Below are positions 9,216-18,533 of a DNA stretch of 64,000 bases, one piece after another (position 1 is the stretch's first letter; every line of letters begins with the position of its first letter). The stretch lies in the NCBI GenBank assembly GCA_963575745.1, contig CAUYUJ010018882.1, forward strand, positions 709,833-773,832, read 5' to 3'. Under the pieces are notes generated by a model. It searched no databases. It saw only the letters and a list, made by a program, of their open reading frames with translations, and was not told where the DNA came from. Source of the stretch: Prorocentrum cordatum. Taxonomy: Eukaryota > Sar > Dinophyceae > Prorocentrales > Prorocentraceae. A program made the position numbers and the translations under genes.

Positions 9216-10725
9216 ATGGGCGACCTCGGCAGTTTTCTTGGCGCCTTGGACGGCGCGTCGGCGCGCGAGGCCGGTTGGCTCGAAGCCACGGTGACCGCGC
9301 TCAAGGGCCAAGGTGTGGCGACGATCGCCGATTTAGAGGGCGCGGCATTCGAGGATTTCTCTTTTGCCGACAAGGAGCTCGACGCCGCGCAGAAGCGCCT
9401 CGCGCGCGCGGGGATCGCCGCGGCGAGCACGCCGGCGCCGGTGGCTGGGGGCTCGGCGGCGGCCGCCCCTCCAGCGCCCTCGGCGGCGGAGAACGCGGCC
9501 GCCCTGTTGGCCGCGCTCAAGACGGGCACCAGCGAGGCGCAAGCGATCTCGACGCGATCTCGGGCTCGCGCGGCCCCGCGCGGCGCGTTCGCAGGAAAAG
9601 CCGGCCCGCGTACTCTTGGGCCCTCTCCTCGGCAAGGCGTCGCTGGCCAACCTCCCGCAAGAGTTCTGGCCCAGGCGCGCTCGCGCGCGCGCGCTGGTTC
9701 TCGCATCTGGTCCCGTGCGCCGGTAGCTCCGACATGCTTGACGCGTTGAACGCGGAAGTCTTGAAGCGGCAGAAGAAGGAATCCAGCGAGGAAGCGCGCG
9801 TCTTCCTGTACTCGGACATCCGCAAGTGGGTGCCCGAGTGGGCCCGCTCGGGCCCTCGCGATTTCGAAGAGGAGGCTGACGGATCGTCCGGCGCCAGCAA
9901 GGACATTCGTGACCTCGCCAAGGCTCGTGCCGCGCGCGCGTTGCCTGGCCCGCGCGCGGGCGCTCGCCCCGCAGGAAGTGGCGGCGGTGAAGAAAGGGCC
10001 CGAGAAGAAGGCCTACTTAACCCTCTGCCAGTGGCAACTGGCTTGGAACCGGCGCCACCTGCCCGTCGCGCGCCCCCCCCGCGCGCCTGCCTGTTATCGC
10101 GCCGCGCGCGGCAGGTACATGGTCGCGCTGGTCGCCACGGGCCAGCTCACGTGGGCTGAGGTGCAGGCGCATCGCGACAACTGCTTGAAGGTGGCGGTTC
10201 AGGCTGCACGCGCGCGATTTCTCGTCGCTCTCTGTTCGCCGCGCGTTGCCGCGCAGGCGGCGGCCTCGAAGCGCCGCGTGCACCTCGGTATCGTGTGCGA
10301 CGAGGAGGCGCGGAAGGCGCGCCCCTGCGTTCGTGCTTGCGCGGCGCCCTGCGTCTGCGACGGCGCGTGGCAGCTATGGGCCGAGCAGCTACGCTCGGGG
10401 GACCCAGATTTCAAGCTGGGGAAGACGATCCTGCGGGTCGACCCGCGCGCCCTACAGCTGGCGCGGGATGCTTGCGACAAAGAAGACGGCGCCACCCACG
10501 CGATGGCGAGCGTCGCGCCGCGCGGTTTCGCTTCTGCCACCTTTCTCCGCCGTTTCCGCGCGCGCAGGCACCGGCGGCCCGCGCTCCCGAGAAGGCGCGC
10601 GGGGCGGGCGGCGCCGGGGCAGCGATTGGCCGAAGGGCCAGAAGCGCGAGCGCTCGTGGGGCAGCGATTGGAAGAAAAAGGACACGAGGAAGGCACGGAC
10701 GCCGCCGCGCCCGGCGCATCGCTGA
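9216..10725 (+). CDS. Gag-like protein of YR retroelement (intron-containing)
   Basis: Starts at the ATG at 9216 (MGDLGSFLGALDGASAREAG) and ends at the TGA at 10723-10725. Reading frame is kept only if six short GC-AG introns are removed: 9537-9594, 9675-9726, 9923-9974, 10061-10114, 10203-10256 and 10317-10373. The joins then read naturally, for example QEFWPSSDMLDALNAEV, DIRDLAKEVAAVKKG and RRHLYMVALVATGQLTW. A seventh intron near 10510-10567 would lead into the Lys/Arg-rich end SDWPKGQKRERSWGSDWKKK. The first ~65 residues look like a small helical domain. A basic C-terminus would suit nucleic-acid binding. I call it Gag by position, not by a diagnostic motif. Confidence 0.65.
9537..9594 (+). 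other. Predicted intron, gag-like gene, 58 bp GC-AG
   Basis: Donor GAG|GCGC, acceptor CGCAG|GAAA. Removal moves the frame from that of KTGTSE to that of EKPARVLLGPLLGKAS with no extra residues. Confidence 0.7.
9675..9726 (+). other. Predicted intron, gag-like gene, 52 bp GC-AG
   Basis: Donor CCCAG|GCGC, acceptor GGTAG|CTCC. Joins QEFWP to SSDMLDALNAEV in the new frame. The acceptor is followed by C rather than G, so it is a little less certain. Confidence 0.6.
9923..9974 (+). other. Predicted intron, gag-like gene, 52 bp GC-AG
   Basis: Donor CCAAG|GCTC, acceptor CGCAG|GAAG. Joins DIRDLAK to EVAAVKKGPEKKAY and shifts to the correct downstream frame. Confidence 0.75.
10061..10114 (+). other. 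Predicted intron, gag-like gene, 54 bp GC-AG
   Basis: Donor CACCT|GCCC, acceptor GGCAG|GTAC. Length is a multiple of three, so it keeps frame, but unspliced it would add an Arg/Pro-rich block between RRHL and YMVALVATG. Confidence 0.6.
10203..10256 (+). other. Predicted intron, gag-like gene, 54 bp GC-AG
   Basis: Donor TTCAG|GCTG, acceptor CGCAG|GCGG. Joins CLKVAVQ to AAASKRRVHLGIV, frame-neutral. Confidence 0.6.
10317..10373 (+). other. Predicted intron, gag-like gene, 57 bp GC-AG
   Basis: Donor GGAAG|GCGC, acceptor GGCAG|CTAT. Joins CDEEARK to LWAEQLRSGDPDF and removes a Cys/Ala/Arg-rich insert. Confidence 0.6.
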
Positions 10726-11107
10726 GCGCCGCCCTGGCAGGGCGCGCGCGAGCCCCCGTAGGGGTGGAGCCCCTTCAGCCGTCAGAACGGCTCGCGCGCA
10801 AAAGCCTGCCTCCGCCCGCGCCGGGTCGGGGCCGTGACCCGGGCGCGCCCGATAGTTTTACACTTTGTCGCTAAAAATGGCCCCGTGCGCCATGCGCAGG
10901 ACCCCCACTCGCGCGCTGGGACATGCCGCGTGCGCTGTTGCCGCGGAGGCCGCTTCGCTTTCCGCGCCGCGCTGCGGGTGCCCGGCTTGGCCGCGGCCAG
11001 CCTGGGCGGGGCGTGCGGGGGAGTTCCGCGGGGCAGCGTGCGTTCCGAGGGCGCTTTTCGCTACGCTTTGGCGCCTTGTCCACGTCCGCGGTTTGCAATC
11101 TTGTGCA
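10726..11107 (+). other. Spacer between gag-like and RT genes
   Basis: GC-rich spacer with no supported gene. It may hold a leader for the RT gene, whose best ATG is at 11108. Confidence 0.4.
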
Positions 11108-13629
11108 ATGCCTGCCGTGCCGGTGCCGCCCCCGCCGCCCGCATCTGGCGCGCGAAAGCGGGCGGCGCCTGGGGCTGCATGCGTCGTCGCCAAATCTCGC
11201 AAGGCGCGCTTTCCCGGCTCTCGGTCGCGCGCGAGCCAGCGGCGCGCGTCAGGTGATGCCGGCGCCGCCAGCGCCACCAGGGCCGCAATTCAGGAGCGAT
11301 TGGTCTCGGCGTTGCAGCGACAGCGCGTGGCGCGACATCTGCGTCGCGGCCGGCGGCTGTAGCGGCGGCGACGCGGAGAAACTTACCTTTCTGGCAAGGG
11401 CGCTGGACGGCGACCCCGCGCTCTGGGGCAAGTGGCGGCCCGCCGCGGCCTCGGCTTTGCCGCCCACGGCCGCTGAGGCAGTGCGGTGGGCCGCGCAGAC
11501 CGCCCCCGCCGACGTGGTGGCTTTCCGCGAGGGCGAACTCGCGGCGCTTCGCGAAAGGGATCGGGCTCTCCGGGCCAGTGGCGCCGTGGAAGAATGGTTC
11601 CGGGGGGTGGACCCCGCCATGCGGCGCGTCGCACAGCACGTGAACGGGCCTCTCTGCGCAGAGATCGCGGAGCGCATTGCCTTCTGCGACCCAGGCTGCG
11701 TGGAATTCTTCAGGGCGGGGGCGCCCCTCGTCGGCGAGCTCCCGCGGTCGGGCCACGGCAGCCCAGAGGTGTTCCCTCCCCGTCTGGGCATCGCGGAGCT
11801 GCTCGGCAACGCCGAGTCGACAAATCGCGACATTTCCTGTGGCCTCCGCGACGGCGCGCACGGCGACGCCATCCTCCGCAAGACACGGGACGAGGCCGAG
11901 CTGGGGCGCATCAGTTGCCCGGTGCCGCTCCGCGACGTGTGCCTGGACGGGGCCGTCATCGCTCCGAGGTTTGCGGTTGAGCAGCTCCGTGAAGACGGGT
12001 CCTCGAAACTCCGGTTGGTCGACGACATGACCAAGGCTAGGATTAACGAGGCGACGCGGCCTCAGGAGCGGCTCCACCACGATGCCGTGGACGCGCTTTT
12101 CGAAGCAGCTCGCATCTTCCAGGAAGTTGCGGGGCGGGCACCCGCCCTCTGGAAGGCAGACATCGACGCTGCCTTTCGTCGCGTGCCCATTCGCGCTGAG
12201 CACCGCCGGTTCGCTTGGATCGTGTTCAGCGCCGCCGGGCAGGTCTGGGCGGCGCAGCACGCGGCAGCGCCCTTCGGGGCCACGTCGTCGGTGCACAGCT
12301 GGGCGCGAGTGGGCGCCTTCATCGCGGAGGCGGCGCGCGTGCTCTTGCGGATCGCCGCGCTGCGATACGTGGATGATTATTTTGGGCCGGATCACCCCGA
12401 AGTGGTGGAGCACGCAGCAGCGCAGCCGGCGGAGCTAATTCAGCTGATGCTCGGCCCAGGCGCGGTGGCGCCGGACAAGATCGCCTGGGGCCCCCCGTTG
12501 GTCATCCTCGGCCTCGAAATCAAGGCGGGACGGCCTTGGCGCGACGCGCCGGCCGGCCGGCTGCGCGCATCGCCAGGTGCTGCCGCGCGCGTTCTGCGCG
12601 CGTCCCGCACCCGCGAAGACCGCCAAGTGGCAGCGTGTCATCGGCGAGGCGCTCGCGACGCGCGCCCTCGCGCCAGGCGGCTCGCGCGCCCCCCCTAATG
12701 TGTCGGGGCCTTGCGTTCGCTGCGCAGGCGCATCGTCCAAGCTGGCCGGGGGCTTGGCCTGGGCAGCGTCGCATCTCTTCCGCCGCCTGGGGCGCGCCCC
12801 CCTCAGGCGCGGCGCTGCCCCCGCGCGCCCGGGGGGGCGGGGCGCCGCGCTTCGTGCTCGCAGGCCGTTGCACGCGCAATCGCATCGCGGGGCATCGAAG
12901 GCCCATGAGCCGTTGATGCTTGCCCTGCAGTGGTGGCGCGAGGTCTTGGCCATGGACTTGTGCCGAGCGCGGCCGTGGGCCGACAAGGCGCGGCCTCGCG
13001 CAACTCTCTTCGCGGGCGCGTCGGGCCAACCACCGCGCGTGGCCGCGGTGCTCGTCACCGCCACGGGCATCCGTTTCACTTCCATGGTCGCCCCGGATTC
13101 CTTGATGGCGTCGTTCCAGCGTCGCCGGGACAACCAGATTCAGGGGCTGGAGCTCCTGTCTATCGCGCTGGGCATGTGCACCTTTGCAGGCATTGCTTTC
13201 GCGTGCGACTGCCCGCGCCGGCGGGCAGGTCCGGCCCCTCGTCTTCGCTGCGCTCAGGGGAAGTGCAAGGTTGCGACTTGCATATTTACAGCGACAATAC
13301 CGGCGCGGAGTCTTGCCTGCGGAAGGGCGCCGCGAAATCCTTCGACCACTCGTGCATCGTCCACTCCATGTGGAGGCGCGCGGTGGAGCTCGACGTTGAC
13401 CTCGCGGTTTTCCGCGTGCCCACGGCTGAGAATCTGGCCGATTTGCCTTCTCGGCGCGCCCGTGCGCGCCGCGCGGTGCTGCAGGCTGGCCGCGGGCGCA
13501 GCGCGTCGCAGGGGGGGCGACGAACTCCTGCTGCGCATCGGCGCGGTGCGCACGCGCCCGTGGCTCGACGAAGAATTCTGGCACGCGGATGCCTGGGGCG
13601 CTCTCTCTGTGGCCCGCCTCTTCGGCTAA
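11108..13629 (+). CDS. Reverse transcriptase-RNase H of YR retroelement (intron-containing)
   Basis: Best start is the ATG at 11108 (MPAVPVPPPPPASGARKR); the stop ends at 13629. Six predicted GC-AG introns (11204-11252, 12525-12576, 12677-12727, 12807-12863, 13190-13257, 13454-13511) restore one frame. RT motifs in order: KLRLVDDMTKARINEAT, LWKADIDAAFRRVPI (catalytic Asp), QHAAAPFGATSSVHSW, and LRYVDDYF at 12366-12377 (YVDD). Then SSKLAGGLAWAASHLFRRLG and ALQWWREVLAMDL follow. RNase H shows LHIYSDNTGAESCLRKGAAK and VFRVPTAENLADLPSR (Asp residues). It ends LDEEFWHADAWGALSVARLF. The domain order and the motifs after YVDD fit the DIRS group rather than LTR elements. It would copy element RNA into DNA. 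Confidence 0.85.
11204..11252 (+). other. Predicted intron, RT gene, 49 bp GC-AG
   Basis: Donor CGCAAG|GCGC, acceptor CGTCAG|GTGA. Joins VVAKSRK to VMPAPPAPPGPQFRSDW in a new frame. Confidence 0.55.
12525..12576 (+). other. Predicted intron, RT gene, 52 bp GC-AG
   Basis: Donor TCAAG|GCGG, acceptor GCCAG|GTGC. Joins LVILGLEIK to VLPRAFCARPAPAKTAKW and restores frame. Confidence 0.75.
12677..12727 (+). other. Predicted intron, RT gene, 51 bp GC-AG
   Basis: Donor GCCAG|GCGG, acceptor CGCAG|GCGC. Joins TRALAPG to ASSKLAGGLAWAAS, removing 17 residues foreign to the conserved motif. Confidence 0.75.
12807..12863 (+). other. Predicted intron, RT gene, 57 bp GC-AG
   Basis: Donor CTCAG|GCGC, acceptor CGCAG|GCCG. 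Joins RRLGRAPLR to PLHAQSHR across a split Arg codon. Confidence 0.75.
13190..13257 (+). other. Predicted intron, RNase H region, 68 bp GC-AG
   Basis: Donor TGCAG|GCAT, acceptor CTCAG|GGGA. Joins LGMCTFA to GEVQGCDLHIYSDNTG and changes frame exactly as needed. Confidence 0.8.
13454..13511 (+). other. Predicted intron, RNase H region, 58 bp GC-AG
   Basis: Donor TCTCG|GCGC, acceptor CGCAG|GGGG. Joins ENLADLPSR to GGDELLLRIGAV across a split codon and restores frame. Confidence 0.7.
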
Positions 13630-13822
13630 ACCGCGCGCCATGTCGCGCCCGGGTGCCATCTTGTGCGTCGGGGCGTCGCGATGCTTAAGTTTGGGCGCGG
13701 CAAAGCGTTCGGCGCGCCGCCGCGCTTGTCATCCTAGGGTCCCGCGTTTTGTCGCAAGCGGAGTGCACGCGGCCAGTGCCTCATGCGCGTCGCTCGCATT
13801 GTCAGGCGTGCCACGCGGCATC
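13630..13822 (+). other. Spacer between RT and recombinase genes
   Basis: Short GC-rich spacer. The recombinase gene's best ATG is at 13823. Confidence 0.4.
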
Positions 13823-15810
13823 ATGTCGTTATTCCTTGAATTGTGTTCCTTGCGCCCGACAGCGCCCAGGACGGCCGTCGCCTGGGCTGCTGATTTCCGG
13901 GCTGAGAACGGCTTCGCACGATCCTGCGAGCTCGCCAGTGCAGACGCCGCAGACCTGGAAGGTTGGCCGGTCACCGCGCAGGCCAATGTCGAAGTCCTGC
14001 GCGAATTATTCAGAGCCGCGAAGATTGCTGCGCGCCGAGGCTCGGCTGCGCGAGGGTTTTTGGCGCGCGCGGCCCCCCCCCCCGCCGCGCGCGCGCCTCG
14101 CAGGCGCGCCCGTCGCCGTGGGCTCGGCAGTTGGAGGGCGCGCGCCCGCCCGCAGCCGGTCGCCGGCGAGACGCGCGGCGCCGAGCGCCCCGGGGCCCCC
14201 CCCTGGGCCGCCACAGGCGCGCGTCATCGGCCCCGCGCGCTTGCGCATGCCCGCGCGCCGTGGCTCGCGAGGCGCCCGTCCCGAGCGTCCTCGACCAGCT
14301 GGGCGCGCCGGTCGCGCTGCCAATAACGCGCGGGCCCCGGGCGGCGCTCGCCGAGGCCGCTGCTCGCCTCCGCAGTCCAGCGGACGCGGCCCGCTGGCGG
14401 GAGGGCGAACGCGTTCGCGCTATGCTGCAACCATGCGCACGGTCGCTCCCAAGCGTGAGAAGCGGCCTCAAATGCTGGGAGGCCTACTGCATCAGAATGT
14501 TGAAGTACCCGTGCATGCAGCTCCCGCCAGCCTGCGCGGACCTGGTCGCCTGGGGCGCCCTCTTTCGCTGCGGGGAGACGTACGCAAATTACTGCAGCTA
14601 CGTTAAGATCGGCTGCCTCCTGACTGGGGTCTGCGTCGCCGTGTTCGACCGCCCCGAGGTCAGGCGCGCGCGCGCCGCCGTCCGGGCGCGGGCCAATTGG
14701 ACTCCGCGCCCGCGCTTGTCCATCCGTAAGAGCGCGGTCGCCGCGCTGGTCGAGTTGGGCGCGCGCCGCCCCGAGTGGCTCCGCGCGTCGATGCTTTTCC
14801 TTTTCGCCTACACATTCTTGTTGCGTGTTTCCAGCGAGGCGTTGCCGGCCGTGCGCGTGGCCGACGCCGGCGACGCGCCGCCCGTTCAAGCGGCGCTAGT
14901 GCTGGGCAAATCGGAGCTCACGCTGCTGCTGCGGCGGCGGATGAGCCGGCCGCAGGGCAGTCGCCTGTCGCGGAAGTGCTGGTGCTCATCGTGCCGCGCC
15001 ACGTGCCCCGTGCACACCCTGGGCCCCTGGGTGGCGCGTTGCGGGCTGGGCCGCGGGCTCTTCGGAGGCATCTCGGCGGCTGCTGCGCTGCGGACCCTGC
15101 GCGAGATGCTCGCTGCCCTCGGTGTCCAGGGGGCGAGCCTGTTTCGGTTGCATGACCTCCGCAGGGGCCGCGCCAAGGACCTGCAGGAGGCTGGCGCGAC
15201 GCTGGCCGAGATTCTCGCGGCCGGGGAGTGGCGGCCCGCGGCGCGCTGCTCGCGCCAGGCGCACATGCTGGAGTCGGATTCGGACGAGGGTGCCTGCTAC
15301 GCGCCGGCGGCCAGCGCCGCCACGTTTCGCTTCTGTGCGTGGGCGGGCGCGCGCGACGGCGCCCGTGCTCTGCCCCCGCGCGTTCGGGCGCGCGTTGCCG
15401 GCCCGTGTCGCCTGCGTGCCGTGTGGCATTGGGTCTGCACGCAGGCGTGGCGCGAGGCCGCCCAAGCGGCGGCGCGTCGGGCCTGGGCCCGTCGCAGCCG
15501 CCCGCGGGGGGCAGCCTCGCGCCGCGCCGCTCCCACCGACGGCGGCAGCAGGCGGGGTCGAGGCCCTGCACGCGCGGCTCGATTTGTGGTAGGCCCACGG
15601 CGGCAAATCCGCTCGCAGACGCGGACGTTCACCGTTGTGGGCGGGCACAAATCGGCCACGGTTGCGCGTAGGTCGCGCGCGCGGCAGTGCGACGCGACCG
15701 CGGCCTCGCTGCGCCGGCGCGGGCCATCGCGCCGTCGCGCGCCAGGGTTGCGCGTCGCGGGGGGGGGGTCGCTGCCCCGCGGCGCGTGCGCTTCGCAGGT
15801 GATTTGCTAG
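13823..15810 (+). CDS. Tyrosine recombinase of YR retroelement (intron-containing)
   Basis: Starts at the ATG at 13823 (MSLFLELCSLRPTAPRTAVA). Introns at 14040-14103 and 14217-14271 join three frames: AKIAARRG, then APVAVGSAVGG to PPPGPPQ, then APVPSVLDQLGAPVALPITRG. The core then runs without a break. It includes FLFAYTFLLRVSSEALPAVR (the first catalytic Arg, in the LLRVSE-like motif) and FRLHDLRRGRAKDLQEAGA (His and second Arg, HxxR), followed by EILAAGEW. Recognisable similarity ends near 15300. The frame stays open through repeat B1 into A2, so the true end is unclear. A Tyr nucleophile is not visible at the usual eight or nine residues after GEW, so this copy may be inactive. The enzyme would integrate a circular DNA copy. 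Confidence 0.75.
14040..14103 (+). other. Predicted intron, recombinase gene, 64 bp GC-AG
   Basis: Donor CCGAG|GCTC, acceptor CGCAG|GCGC. Joins AKIAARR to GAPVAVGSAVGG with a frame change. Confidence 0.65.
14217..14271 (+). other. Predicted intron, recombinase gene, 55 bp GC-AG
   Basis: Donor CACAG|GCGC, acceptor GCGAG|GCGC. Joins GPPPGPPQ to APVPSVLDQLG with a frame change. Confidence 0.65.
15440..15589 (+). repeat. Split direct repeat B1
   Basis: A 150-base block starting CGCAGGCGTGGCGCGAGG and ending CTCGATTTGTGG. It matches 15977-16126 with three differences and runs directly into A2. Confidence 0.9.
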
Positions 15811-15950
15811 CGCCGGGGTTGCGTCGCCGCGGGGGGGGGTCGCTGCCCCCGCGGCGCGTGCGCTTCGCAGGCGATTTGCATTTGGAGGAGGCGCCGCGCG
15901 CGCGCCCCGCGCGCGCGCGCGGCGGGTGCCTCCCTGGCGCGCGTTCTTTC
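15590..15950 (+). repeat. Split direct repeat A2
   Basis: A 361-base direct copy of A1, starting immediately after B1. The B1/A2 joint should equal the joint of a circular intermediate in the PAT/Ngaro scheme. Confidence 0.9.
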
Positions 15951-15976
15951 CCCCACCCTCCGCCCTGTCTGCTGCG

Positions 15977-16126
15977 CGCAGGCGTGGCGCGAGGCCGCCC
16001 AAGCGGCGGCGCGTCGGGCCCGGGCCCGTCGCAGCCGCCCGCGGGGGGCAGCCTCGCGCCGCGCCGCCCCCACCGACGGCGGCAGCAGGCGGGGTCGAGG
16101 CCCTGCGCGCGCGGCTCGATTTGTGG
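15977..16126 (+). repeat. Split direct repeat B2
   Basis: Right terminal copy of B1, separated from A2 by 26 bases (15951-15976). It marks the right boundary of the element. Confidence 0.9.
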
Positions 16127-17995
16127 CGCCGCCACCACTGAGCCGTACACCCCCAGGCACCAGGGACAAGTATTGGTGATCACTGTGCATGTCCAGGGAT
16201 CACGAAGGCCATGTTTTTGTAGGCGGCGTTGGTTGGCCGACTTGAATGTTGTGAAGATTTCCTGGCAATAACTACCGTCCTCTTTTTCACATCCGCACAC
16301 CCATTTCGATTCTGCTTTCTGTTCGGGTTCGGCGACCGCATCTGCCGTTGGGACCTGAGAAGAGGACCATCCAGGAGGGGGAACGGCACAAGCGTAAGCT
16401 CCTTCTCGCAGTCGTCCAAAATCGAGCGCCCCGAACTCCTCAGCCAAGTCGGGGTCTCTGAAGAGCCTCAGGAAGCCCTCGCTCAACTCCTCCTTCAGCC
16501 ATGCTATGTCGCCCCCCATCGCCTCCAATCCTTCCATGATGTCCTCCTTCGCCCTCCTGGCCCATGGGTTGACCTGGTCTCCTATCTTCAATTCGCCCCC
16601 CCCGATCGTCGCGTATCGCTCGAATGGGTACTGACCGAATATCGCAGTAAGCTCCTGATCGTGGTGGTGGGGTCTACTCGCTATTCTCTGCCATCGTTTT
16701 AGTCGTCGTACTCTGGCCTCCAACTTACATGGGGCCATCCTCCAGCACTCCAATGCCCCTCCAGTCGACATGTGTTTATGCTTTTGCTCGCCCTCCGCCG
16801 TTGTCACGATCGAGTGAGCTGCACCTCTCATCGCCCTTCTTGCAAATCTGGCCACGAGCTTGTCTAGCTCCTGCCAGTTGGCCTCTGTGAGGCGAAAAGC
16901 CTCGTTGCCTGTGAATGCTGCGTTTAGTACACAGCGCATCAGCAGGCCTCGTCGGACCTTCCAGGGCGTGCGCTTCAAACTCCAAAACCTACCTAAAGCA
17001 AAATACGATTGTTCGACTGCCTTTCGCCGTTGTTTAAACTCTTCCCCAAACTTGCCATCTATATGTAACTGTGCTCCTAGATATCGGGCGCGATGTTTAA
17101 ACTGGGCCGGCAGACGGACCCTTCCTGAGCGAATGTCCCGAGCATCATTATTCGAGCCGCGCCCAGCACAAGCTGGCAAAATTTCCTGCTTGTCCCGATT
17201 CTGTCTACAGCTGATCGTCTCCAGAGCCGCGTCCAGAGCGCTGTTCTCTAAAAGACTGCGCTGGGCGAAGGAAAAAATTGATCCGGTGTCCTCAGCTACT
17301 AGTATTTTTAATAGATCATCAACATACTGGCACAGGGGCAAGTCCACCTCCCTCTGTGTGAAGGGACTCTCGGCTTTACAATTACCTGCATCGCTGCCAG
17401 TCTGTATCATCTGATGTTGCCAGACGTTTACCCCTCGTTGGAAGGCAAGGAGGAACAAACGAACAACGTACGGGTCCCCCATAAAGGCCCCACAGCCGAT
17501 CCGAAACATCACCTTGCCTTCCTCACTGGGTAACTGTACCACTGCCTCGTGGTAGCGCTGGCGTCCGAATTGCTCTAGCTCGTCAAGCGTGAGGTCCGAT
17601 TGGACATCATCATACTCTGACCAGGAGACACTACCGAATGCAATACTTAAAACGTGCAGGTGTGTGATGCTCGTGCGTCCTTGCTTGCGCGCGCGCCACA
17701 TCGTGCACTGTGCAACCGTTATCGCCGCCACTTTCGAGCGACCCTCGAGAAATCCATGCACCTGTGCCTGCGTGCGGGGGGCAACGCTCTGAATGGCGTA
17801 CCATCCCTTCCCTAGGGGTGCGAGTAAATGGGCCGTCCAAGTTTCTTGTCGGCCGCCCCTCCCCGCGGACCTAGCCTCTTTGGACTTGGGGAGGGCGACG
17901 CCTTTGCTCAGATGCCAATAACAAGGAGTTCTGCCAGATCGACTGCCTAATCCGTAAAGGTCCGTCCTCCAAGACAGCTCGAAACAAGGGGGCAC
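16127..17995 (-). pseudogene. Split LINE, middle part: reverse transcriptase and zinc finger
   Basis: One open frame of 623 codons reads from 17995 to the insertion point. RT signs are QAQVHGFLEGRSKVAAITVA, then RIGCGAFMGDPYVVRLFLLA and LCQYVDDLLKILVAEDTG, with the YVDD at 17315-17326. A thumb/connection-like region follows, then a Cys-rich end: WVCGCEKEDGSYCQ, then TNTCPWCLGVYGSVVAA at the break. The frame continues at 6744. 17995 is not a true start; the preceding segment is in another frame. LINE-type order (endonuclease, RT, zinc fingers) is clear. Confidence 0.75.
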
Positions 17996-18533
17996 TCACG
18001 GGATGAGGAAGGGCGCCTAAACCTCTGTGACCTTTTCGCGGGTGAGCCTCTGGGTTCGGGCTCAGAAGGATGGCCGGGAGCTCCAGCGGGGCAGACCAAG
18101 GAGGTTGTGTTTTTCTTTTCGGGGCCCTTTTTACCCATCGCTCCAGCCGTCGAAGGTCTCGAACCGCAGCTCGCCGTAGTCGCTCGTCCAGTACTGCTGG
18201 CTCAGCGCCCTGTGGTTGACGTTCGCTTCGCCATTGATCCCAGTCGTGCATCTGTGTCGCCTGCATTCCACCGTCTGGTCATGGACGTGACCAGTGCTCA
18301 GTCCACTTCTCCTCTGATAGTCCCGTCGCTTTTACTGCCAAGAAATGTCTTCTTTTATCCCATACTTTGTATTTGCGGCCAATCTCGAGAGTCGATATAC
18401 TTCTGCCATGTTACGCATTCGCCAGCAATCCCATATCTGATCCAGTAGTTCTTCCTGGTGTACTTTCCATTCAAGATCCCGTTGTTTTTTTTCATATACG
18501 TTGATAGTTTTTTAATTCCTCAATGATCTCGGC
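17996..18533 (-). pseudogene. Split LINE, linker between endonuclease and RT
   Basis: Coding-like pieces in different frames, such as LLDQIWDCWRMRNMAEVYRL and RRLERWVKRAPKRKTQPP, joined by stops and frameshifts. They resemble the linker of this LINE group. The breaks show the copy was already decayed. Confidence 0.5.

Larger units (their letters stand above)
6745..16126 (+). mobile_element. DIRS/PAT/Ngaro-like tyrosine-recombinase retroelement
   Basis: A 9382-base insertion carries the three hallmarks of the DIRS superfamily: a gag-like gene (9216-10725), a reverse transcriptase with RNase H (11108-13629) and a tyrosine recombinase (from 13823), all on the plus strand. Its termini are split direct repeats. 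A1 (6745-7105) matches A2 (15590-15950) with about 4 differences in 361 bases. B1 (15440-15589) matches B2 (15977-16126) with 3 differences in 150. B1 runs straight into A2. This A1-genes-B1-A2-B2 order is that of PAT and Ngaro elements, in which the B1/A2 joint equals the circle junction. No target duplication is seen, as expected for recombinase-mediated integration. The host is a minus-strand LINE whose frame is rejoined by removing exactly this interval. Confidence 0.88.

Noticed and set aside
5829-9311. A 1160-codon minus-strand open frame.
   Set aside because: Only its last part (6744-5829) is coding. The rest reads through split repeat A1, the GT microsatellite (poly-Thr-His) and the 69-bp array.
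15300-15810. Extension of the recombinase frame through B1 into A2.
   Set aside because: The frame is open only because of GC-rich composition; similarity to recombinases ends near 15300.
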